A stretch of 21,797 bases of DNA from Plakobranchus ocellatus (lineage: Eukaryota > Mollusca > Gastropoda > Plakobranchidae): contig BLXT01005154.1 of the NCBI GenBank assembly GCA_019648995.1, positions 793,300 to 815,096 on the forward strand. The letters are read 5' to 3'. Within the stretch, counting starts at the first letter, position 1. Each line of letters starts with the position of its first letter. Below, piece by piece: positions 1-9,100 of this stretch. Both the position numbers and the translations under genes were made by a program. The notes under the pieces were generated by a model, which ran no database searches, was not told where the DNA came from, and saw only the letters and a list, made by a program, of their open reading frames with translations.

Positions 1-198
1 ACTGCCATGCAATCATTATGTATTGTAAGGTCTTCACACTGGGATCCTGATACTTAAATCATCATAGATTGTAAGATTTTCAGTGCCATGCTCAGATGAG
101 CCACAACCTCTCCCACTGCCATGCAATCATTATGTATTGTAAGGTCTTCACACTGGGATCCTGATACTTAAATCATCATGGATTGTAAGATTTTCAGT
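1..198. repeat. 84-base direct repeat, period 114
   Basis: Positions 1-84 and 115-198 match at 83 of 84 bases. A further diverged half-copy seems to continue to about 240. Internal half-units (ATTGTAAGGTCTTCACACT and ATTGTAAGATTTTCAGT) suggest an older period of about 40. The array may extend left of the window. Confidence 0.85.
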
Positions 199-414
199 CT
201 GAAGTCCTTACACTTCAATCGTCATATATTACAAGGTGTGCAATTTCATTGAACATTTCCTGAACTCTTACCCCTGCAGCTGTATGTGACTAAGTAAAAT
301 TCTTGAGGCCTCTGAATGCCAAAACTTAACGACAAATTGACTTCAGTGAAAGTGTTTACATTTCCTTTACTTCATCAAAAACTTCTCACTAGAGGAATTT
401 TTCTTCTTCGTGCA

Positions 415-418
<4 letters not shown>

Positions 419-465
<47 letters not shown>

Positions 466-472
466 TTCTCTC
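419..472. repeat. (CT)n microsatellite
   Basis: A pure CT run at 419-452 is followed by interrupted CT/CTAT. Confidence 0.95.
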
Positions 473-713
473 TTTTTTTCTTTAATACAGTCCATGAAAA
501 ATCACATACAATTCTGCTCTTGACAATCTCACTACCGCTGCTGTAACTGAAAGCTATTACAACAAAAATACTTATGATTTGTAATAAAAATAAGTGTGAC
601 AAAATACGACTACTAGTGGGGGTCAATGGGGACCTAGTACATGTATTCTAAAATAATAGGTTAAAAATGGCCCTTCCTTGAATTTGCCATCCTAGATCTA
701 ACATGATATACAG

Positions 714-741
<28 letters not shown>
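714..741. repeat. (TA)n microsatellite
   Basis: About 14 uninterrupted TA units. Confidence 0.95.
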
Positions 742-745
<4 letters not shown>

Positions 746-838
746 GGCGACAAATCTTTGCAGATTTGAATTTCAACTGTTGCCTTCCTTGAGTATCTAC
801 ACACATGCATGCACTCACACATACATCCATGTATTACA

Positions 839-887
839 TACACACACACACACACACACACAAACACAGCAGCAGCAGCAGCAGCAG
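839..887. repeat. (CA)n plus (CAG)7 compound microsatellite
   Basis: CA units at about 839-862 run through CAAACA into seven CAG units at 867-887. No coding frame supports translation of the CAG run. Confidence 0.93.
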
Positions 888-2309
888 ACAAATCAATGAC
901 TCACAGTGAATCACAACAAGCTTAACTAACTGGGAGAGAGATGTTTGTCACAGCCATTGCCAGGGAATACTTTGAATAAAGTCTATTCAAGCGACAAAAA
1001 GGGATTGAAATGATTCAGGGAAGCCCATTTCTAACAACAGTTTAAATAAAGATAACTATTGCTAAAACAGAGATTTGAAAAGCACCCTTTTTTCTCCTCA
1101 TTTGACCCACTTAATTAATTCTGAATTAAAAAAAAGAGTTTCAAAGCTCTTTATAAGGATAACAAAATCAGGGGTTAAAAAATGAAAAAAAAAAAAAGAA
1201 GAAGCAAAAGACATCTGAAATTTCCCCTGCGCAGCCATCTGAAGCGCAAATTTAACTTGCCATTAATCGGCCTAGATTAATGAGCAATGTCTAGTATTAC
1301 TACAATGGAACCAATGTTGCTATAGTGAGAGATTCTAAAAGCTCCATCTTTCTCTTTCTTTAGCCACATTCTTTATTTTTGAAATGATAAGTATCAGAAC
1401 TGTTAAAAAGAAAATAAAATCTGAAAGCTCTCTCTCTGTAGAACTCTTGCCGCATTCCTCGTGATAACACACAGACCAGCAACTTGCATACATTTATAAA
1501 AATCCTAGGTTTGCTACTTGATCTCATTGTTATTGCTTTAGTGCTGTAATATCAACAGGGGAGGTAACAATGAAAATGATTGATTTTGTTGCCAGCACTT
1601 ACCTCCCACTAACTAGAATAATACATTTTTCTTTAATCGTTATAGTGGGAAAAACAACAAGCCTTGCCAAAACAATTCTTTATGGTCAGAACAAGAGTTC
1701 CACTGCACTGCTGTTGTAACAGGCACATTTTTACAGCCATGAAACAATAGAGAAAATGCTACTGCCCAGAAACAAACAGCACTTTATGGAATGTTTTCTT
1801 GCTTTTGTGTAAGACAAAAATACAATTCATACAGCGGCAAATTTACCAAACAAACAATGACTTGCAATCTTAATAAAATCATATCATACAAAGCAAAGAA
1901 AAAGAAAGACAATAATGGATGAATGAATTTGGCAGAGCTCTTTACCAACTCGTATCTCAAAAGGTAATTTGCTTTGTTTATATATTATGTTTATATGAGC
2001 AGCACATCTGTGTTAGGTTAAAGCCACAGGGAGACAGAAAATTACTACCTCATAGAAATATTATGCATCTCTTTAATAACAAGTCAAAAATGTGATAATA
2101 ATACCAGCAAAATCATCACCATCATCAGAATTATCATTGAACAAGAATTGCGCTTTATGCAGATCGTGTGAGCATTTTAGGTCTGGTTCTCGGCATTTAG
2201 TTCTGCAAGGAACTATGACAATCAATAAGAAGTTTGCGAAAATTTACATGACACTGCAAACATATTCCCGGCCTGGCAATAGCTTATGAGAAAAAAAACA
2301 CTGAAGCCA

Positions 2310-2368
2310 GGACGTGGTCCAGGGGCCGCCTAGGCCCCGGTGGGGTGCAGGGCAACGGACCTGCCGCC
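2310..2368. other. GC-rich hairpin patch in AT-rich DNA
   Basis: GGGGCC (2322-2327) and GGCCCC (2333-2338) form a six-base-pair stem with a five-base loop. A G/C-rich tail continues to 2368. Flanking DNA is AT-rich. It may be a remnant of a mobile element, but no family is recognised. Confidence 0.4.
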
Positions 2369-2690
2369 AAAAATAATGCTTCACAAATTTAAAGCATTTT
2401 GAAGGTCTCTCCTGGCAGCTAGTAGCAGAATTTACTGTTGTATAAAATTGTTAAAAAACCCATTTTAAAGAGAAAAAAAAATTCACTCAACAATATGACA
2501 TTTTCTCCACGGAGCAGTTAAAATTTCTGCAAAAAATTTTTTTTTCCTACTGGAATCTGTGTTTCCGTGGACAATTCCCATACCTGTATTCTTTAAAATT
2601 GCCCATAAGGTTCCATTTCGTTTTTTTTTTTTCAGATAACATGCCAAAGCTATAGACTCAAAACAATAGCAGTGAACTATCATTAAAGAG

Positions 2691-2696
2691 TTTAAT
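2691..2696 (-). promoter_or_regulatory. Candidate poly(A) signal ATTAAA
   Basis: ATTAAA on the minus strand lies about 265 bases past the stop, with a T/G-rich stretch (ATTGTTTTGAG) downstream. Other candidates are ATTAAA at 2077-2072 and AATAAA at 1377-1372. I cannot tell from sequence which is used. Confidence 0.25.
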
Positions 2697-2842
2697 CTCA
2701 GATCTAGCTCTGCACAGTTGGACACCAAGTCAAGCGTCAAGCGTCTGTCCACACGTTGGGCAACTGAAGGCAAAATCACCACAAGCAGTAAGATCAATCG
2801 ATAGACTTTCAAGACAGGGTGACAGGTGACTGGTTGAGGAGC

Positions 2843-2968
2843 CTTTGAAAGCTTAGTTGTTACCGTTATCCTGCAGTTAATCTCCTTTGAAAGCTTAGTT
2901 GTTACCGTTATCCTGCAGTTAATCTCCTTTGAAAGCTTAGTTGTTACTGTTATCCTGCAGTTAATCTC
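2843..2968. repeat. 42-base tandem triplication at the stop codon
   Basis: Units are 2843-2884, 2885-2926 and 2927-2968, nearly identical; the unit nearest the gene has one T/C difference. The coding frame enters the first unit and stops at once (TAA at 2963-2961). In the neighbouring frame the array is open and reads EINCRITVTTKLSK three times, but the gene does not use that frame. Confidence 0.92.
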
Positions 2969-3156
2969 TGTCCTCCCCATCCTCCTTCTCTGCATCCTTT
3001 CCCGGGTCTGCTATGTCCTTCATGCTTTTACAGATCACCATAGCCTGGAAGATGCTCACTCCAAGGACCTTCTTGATGCGCTGGAAGAAAAAACTCGGGT
3101 CCCGCCAGTGCTCCAACACCATTCTCTGCAGGCCACGGCCATCCAGATTCAACAAG
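2961..3156 (-). CDS. Coding exon 4 (residues 4241-4305; second half of SAM-like domain and stop)
   Basis: A pyrimidine-rich acceptor (CTCTGCTTAACTCCCTCAG) ends at 3157. The exon starts with C, which completes AA|C (Asn4241) from exon 3. It then reads LLNLDGRGLQRM, matching the SAM signature of a small loop, a DG turn and a leucine helix. After it come HWRDPSFFFQRIKKVLGVS and a last helix IFQAMVICKSMKDI. The protein ends in a charged tail, EKEDGEDRD, and TAA at 2963-2961. The stop lies inside the first unit of a 42-base tandem triplication. SAM domains commonly mediate homo- or hetero-oligomerisation; whether this one polymerises cannot be judged by eye. Confidence 0.72.
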
Positions 3157-6100
3157 CTGAGGGAGTTAAGCAGAGGTAAAAGATAATGGGGCTGGCAATG
3201 AAAGGCACACGGCTTGTGACATACAGTTGATTTCCCATATAAGTGTTTTAAGTGTAGTGATTTGCGTTCCTTTGTGATTATCATATTTGTCTTTATGTAA
3301 TACAATCATATGCCTGTGACCATTCTTTGGGTAGGAAATTCAGCAGTGAAAGGAATTAATAAATCATGTAATTTTATTTTCATCAACAATGCGTATCTAG
3401 AATATTGTGAAGCAACCTCCAGGCATGGATGGCTGCGTATTTCAATAGCAACAGCAACTGATAGACTGACCAGTTTGAAGATAATGCTCCAGAAAATGGC
3501 TGCGTATTTCCATAGCAACACCAACTGATAGACTGACCAGTTTGGAGATAATCCTCCAGAAAATGGCTGCGTATTTCCATAGCAACAGCAACTGATAGAC
3601 TGACCAGTTTGAAGATAATGCTCCAGAAAATGGCTGCGTATTTCCATAGCAACAGCAACTGATAGACTGACCAGTTTGAAGATAATGCTCCAGAATTTAG
3701 TGAGTAAGAGGATAAATAAACAAGAAACTGACAAATAGAGAAATATAAGTTGAGTGGGGTTTTCTTGGGTTTTTTATGTTTTTGTGATCTTTTCATTGAA
3801 GGAGAGACATTCTTCTGAAATCTGATAACAAATGGGTAACAAATAAGAAACAAAAAAAGACTCATAGACACCTTTAATCTGTAGGACATCAAGCCAAGAG
3901 GCTTCAAGCCTGAAATACTTAACATGAAAAAAAATGCAATTCACTTTAAAAAAAAAAAAGTCTGGGGCTCAAACTACAGGGAGATCCAACTTTCAATGCA
4001 TTTTCTTTCTCTAGTTCTCACCCTTAACACCCAAACAAAATGTGGCTAGCGGTGGACTTGGTTTATTTAATCAAGGTTTAAATAACGACACAAATTGTGA
4101 CTAATATAGATGTACTATAATCAAAACAAAGTGCTCCAAATCTGATTGACTTTTTCTTCAGCAAATTCTGAGATTTCAGATAAGGAAACTGTTTCTCATA
4201 CAGTACCACATACTTCCTTTAGATTACTGTCAGCCAAATAATACAATTTTTGAGCGGGGAAGAGGGGTCTTAGCGGCAGAAAAAATGATTTATACCATGC
4301 AAAGAAGACATACTTAGGGCAGATCTTATCCAGCTTATGCTCCTGCAGCCAGGCCGACACTTTCTCCTTATCCCATGTTGCCAGATCGTGTAGCCTTTGC
4401 CCTGTTGGGCTGTCGGCCGGTATGGTAGAGAGCAAGCCATGTTTTGAAGGTGTTGATTTACTGTGGACCTGGTGTTTATCTGTGGATTTACTCCCTGGGC
4501 TGAATATGGACGCGAGGAGATTGGACGGCGAGGTGCCTACATGTCCCTGGGCTCCGGCAGCCTTGGACGACTCAGACGATGCTATGGAGCTTGGTCTCCT
4601 CTCTTGTCTGTTTGTTTTAGATGGAGTTGTCTGTGGACAAAGCCAGTGACAGAACTATAGTCATTGTGGGCCAGAAGTTGAACAGAAATTTAAAGTGTGG
4701 GCAACTTTTCTTTTCCATTTGTTTTTTTTTTTCCACTTGAAAGAAATGCTGGCAATATTAATAGCACATGAAGGTGGGAGGAGATTCCCTGAATTTATAA
4801 AGTCTAGCAGATTACACATTCAAATGTTGATTAAATATCTGTTTCCATTTATCGGGAAAAGTGATGGAATACAAAAAGAAATTTGAACATCTATAAATAT
4901 ACGATAGGAAGAAAAAAAAAAATATTTATAATTTAAGAGGTTTTTTTTTTAACAAACTAAGGCTTTCCCATGAGTACCGTTTTAAACTACCCTCAATTAC
5001 TATTGTATTAAACAAAGAAATCATCTCTGATTGACAATAACAATTATTGACGACTATAATAGAAGACTATGAGTTTACATATATTAATTAAGTTAATGTT
5101 GTATCTGATGACAGTCAATGCGTGATCTCGACTTACCATGGTAGGCCTAGAAGACTATGAGTTCTATTTTCAGTTAGTCCTTCATCTGATGACAGTCTAT
5201 GCCTGATCTCGACTTACCATGGTAGGCCTAGAAGACTATGAGTTCTATTTTCAGGTAGCTCTTCATCTGATGACAATTCATCCCTGATCTGGACTTACCA
5301 TGAAAGATGACTATGATACGTATTTTCAGTTAGGGCTGCATCTACTGACGGTTCATCCCTAATCTAGACTTACCAGAATACAAGGCCAGGAGATATCTGA
5401 GCTGGCCACACTAACAGTTTCCTCATCATCTGCCAGAGTCGTTCCCTCTGCATTTTGCCTGTTGTATAGAGCCTGATGGTGGGAGCCAGCTACATCAACA
5501 CCACTTCCTGTTGCAGTCTCTGGAGCTGCATGATTATCATTGATTTTATGGTCGTCTTCACTTCGAGTCACAGCAGTGGTGTTCAATGAGGGTCCCTGGC
5601 TCAAAGCCTCAACCATGATTACATCGTCGTCATCATCATCATCGTCCACAACAAAAGCTACATCAACACCAGCAGTAGTTACATCCACTTTTGCTTCATC
5701 TGTCTCAACATTGCCAGCGCCTGGGTTTGTGCTGTTTCCTGGGCTGTCCAGGTTAATAATATTCTCATCCTGATGTCTGCTTTCATTGTCTTGATCAAAG
5801 TTTGTGTTATTAGCCTTATCATCCTCTACAACATCATCATCATCATCATCCACCTCTATAACTGCAGTGCTGTTGGGGTAGACAAAGCTATCTGCCTCCT
5901 GCTTAGTTTCACCTGACAAATTCACCAGGCCTGGAGCAGCCTGTAATAGATCTGGTGCTGAGGATGAGCTCTGCTGCTGATGCTCTACCTGACTTTGGCC
6001 CTGCTGTATGTTGATCTTGCCACAGTCTGAAGGATGAGCTGGCTTAGGGATTTCTCCTGCGGCCGTGTCCACATCCACCACAAGAGCACCAGCCACTGCT

Positions 6101-9100
6101 TGCTCTCTTCCTTCAGCACTGTTAGTGTCTTGCTCATCATCGGAGATGTCAATAGTGTCTGAGCCATTCAATGTCAACGCCTTGGCAAAGCTTTTTCCAA
6201 CCTCATTGGACATCAGGTTATCTGATGGTTGTATAAGGCCCTCAGGTTTGTCCGTTTGGGTTACTTCTCTTTGGGATTTGGTTTCATGTTCTGACTGAGC
6301 TTGGACATCACTGGTTGTGTTGCTGGTGATCACGACATCATCATCATCATCATCATCATCATCACCACATAAGTCAATCACTTCCTCCCTCATCTTTGCC
6401 GTCATGGAGGGTATCGGCTCTTCCTTCACTGCATTGTTTGCCTGATCATGATTTTCTGCTACCACATTGATTTGAACTGATGATATTTCTGGTAATGCCA
6501 AGTTTGCTTCTTCAAGTTTTCCTGCAGGCACGGCATCACTATCAAGCACAACAACCATTTCTCCAGGTGCCTTCTCATCTTCCAGGCCACTGGTATGTTT
6601 CTCCAAGCCGCTCTCTTGCTCTGCATCCTCAGCTGATGTGGCAAAACCAGCCTCAGGACTGTCTTCGTCTTGGGACAAATCAATGAGCTCTCTGCGAAGA
6701 TTGACCTCCATATCTACCTCCTGCTTCACTTCAATTGTGGCTGCTCCTGTTGACAGATCTTGGGTGCCCTCCGCAGGCTCAGCTCCAGTCCCTGGTAAAG
6801 ACACAGTCACCGTGTAGTTTGGATTGACCGGCAACAGAATATCCGTCAATGAAGACTCTGTGACTGCGAGGGAATCCTCTCTTGTTTCGGTGGAGTGGAG
6901 CGCAGCTGCAGCAAGGATGGTTAGCCCTGAGACTGAATCCGTAGGAGCAGACGTGATATCATCTGTGTGCCACGAAAACACAGGGTCCTCTTCTTGCCAT
7001 TGCTGTGGCTGTTGGTGCTGCTTTTGCTCGTGAGGTGCCCTCAGCACAGGTGGAGAATACATTTTATCCTGACTGTTACTGACTGTTGGTTGTTCGGTGG
7101 CAAGAAAACTGGGAGTTCTCAGTAGGCTTGAAGGAGACTCTGCAGGATTTGTAGCTGGAACCCCGACAATGCTGGGAATCAACGGATTTTTGGTAGCGAG
7201 AACAGTCAGAACATTAGTCTGACCAAGGCGGCTAGTGCCGTCAGTGATTAGAGCTCCACCTGACGGTAAGACTGGTTTGGGTGCTTGGATCACGGATGCC
7301 TGCAAGACTGGCGTTACGGAGCTAAGTGTGGATGAAGGGGAGGATGCTACAGTTTCATGCTTCAATACAGCCAGCCCTGCAGAAATCTCTGTGCCTGTGA
7401 CGTTAGAGTGAGAAATGGTTGTTGCTGGTGGAGCAGCTCCACATCTTTGCTCCATCGATGTATGGGGCGATGATTTCACTTCAGACTTCACCAAAACTAT
7501 CCCATCTGATGCTGAAGATGGTGGTGCTACTGTTGCTGGGCTTTTTGGCACAGCTTTTTTATCCTGATCTGCACCACTGGAATCTGTTTTGATTAGTTCA
7601 GTATTGATTAAAGGAGCCGCAGGAGCGACTACCACCTCATATTTTGGAATGACTGCCTCTTGTGAGTAAGTAGAAACAGGCAAAGCACTGGTTGTGCCAC
7701 CGAGAGATCCTGCAGTGGCCTCTGGCTGGGCAGTCTGGGCAACAACTTGATACTGCGGGACTGATGCTGCCAATGAGCTCCCAGTCCCAGTCTGAGGTTC
7801 AACTAGAGAAGTAATGCTGCTCACTGCGGAGGAGTCTGTGTCTTCTTTCACCAAGCCTGTGGAGCATGTCAGAGTATCAGCAGCTGACGCAGATGATGAA
7901 GCAACCAAGTCCAGATCAGTCTTGACTGAGCATGGATAAGAAGAGCTGGTTACTGTCGTGATAGCTGTGGCAACAACAACTTGGTACTGAAGGCTTGTAG
8001 CAGTCTCTGCGTTTGATGCCTGAGATGCAGGAGTACTAATCGATGTATTGGCAATGACAGGGTCAGCATCACTCTTCACAAGGGCTAGGTTGACAACAGG
8101 AGCAGCCAGCGTTTGAGGCTGTGTCGTTATCATCTGGTTGTTTGGTACGACAGTATTCTCTTTGGTTGAAGCACCTGTTCTGGTTGTTGTGGATGTCACA
8201 AGGGAATCAATTTCAGATTTAAGTACTGGAGAGCTCAGACAGCTGGTCGCCCCAGCCATCGCCATCTGGCTATTAGGAAAACTTGGACTGGAAGTTAAGG
8301 CAGCATCAGTGTTTGATGTCTTGGATTCTTCATCACTTTTTATCGTTGCAGTTGTTTTTAGCAACACTGGCTGAGCAACCACAACTTGGTAGCCTGTACA
8401 TGGTACATCTGAATGTTGCTGGTTTGTTGCAGCAGCTGTCTCTGTCTCAGGGGTTGGATACTCAGACTTGACTAATGTTTCTACTGATTTTGCCAGAGGT
8501 GAGACAGAAACATGATCTGTGCTGCTGCTGTTGTTGCTGGCAACTGTGTCTGCTGCAGTGACTGAGGCATCAACATCAGTCTTCACAACTGCAATCCCCA
8601 CATTACTGGGTGTAATGCTAGCTTCAGCAACAACGGTTAAACTACCGCTCGTTTGAGGCCTGCTTCCTTGCTTGGGGCCGTTACCTGTTTTTTCAGATGC
8701 CTCTCCAGTTTTAACAGGAACGGCAGTCAGAGCTCTATCTGGTCGGCAGTTGGACTCCACAGTTTTCTCATGGCCGACAGCATTTGCTGAAGCAATTGCA
8801 CTGGCAGCTGCTGGGAGATCACTCTGGAATTTCAATCCACCTCCACTTCCCTCATTCACACAGGCTGATGATGTGGTACTCATGGCAGCACTGACAGTGT
8901 CTGCACTAATACTGGAGTCGTTCTTTGCATTCGCATCAGCCACAATTTGTCCACCTGCACTAAGATCCAGGGGTTTGATGGCACTGTTGGAAATACAGAA
9001 CTGACTTTGGTTGTTTGATGTTGCATTTGAGGAGGATCTTATTGCTGGGGTTGAACATTCCTTGGGCTTTGCCCTGTCCATGTTTATCTCTCTCCCCTTA

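Larger units (their letters stand above)
1..2960. other. 3' UTR and downstream flank without a gene
   Basis: No reading frame here has coding character. Contents are the 42-base triplication, possible poly(A) signals, a short GC-rich hairpin at 2310-2368, four microsatellites (419-887) and a tandem duplication at 1-198. A strong donor-like GGTAAGTGC sits on the minus strand near 1600 (GGGAG|GTAAGTGC) with no exon attached. Confidence 0.6.
5600..6730 (-). other. Acidic C-terminal cluster of seven SUMO-interaction-like motifs
   Basis: Hydrophobic cores flanked by Asp/Glu/Ser lie at residues 3698 (LIDLSQDED), 3742 (VVVLDSD), 3801 (VIDLCGDDD), 3875 (TIDISDDEQD), 3973 (VIEVDDDD), 4007 (IINLDSP) and 4053 (VIMVE, preceded by poly-Asp). 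These fit the established SIM pattern (V/I)(V/I)x(V/I/L) with adjacent acids or phosphorylatable Ser. Two are paired with an upstream SUMO acceptor consensus: VKQE (K3685) before LIDL and VKEE (K3785) before VIDL. Multiple SIMs in tandem are known from SUMO-targeted ligases and SUMO-body proteins, where they read polySUMO. No RING or other catalytic domain is present here. Confidence 0.7.

Noticed and set aside
2483..2995. 170-codon minus-strand frame with EINCRITVTTKLSK repeats
   Set aside because: Its openness comes from the 42-base repeat. It is out of frame with the SAM exon, and the rest is low-quality 3' UTR-like sequence.
3306..3925. Minus-strand frames with repeated LLLLWKYAAIFW-type peptides
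   Set aside because: These are translations of the 67-base tandem repeat, which shifts frame in every unit, and they lie inside intron 3.
8086..8100. PVVNL as an HP1 chromoshadow PxVxL motif (residues 3227-3231)
   Set aside because: A single degenerate pentapeptide in a Pro/Val-rich 4305-residue protein is at chance level.
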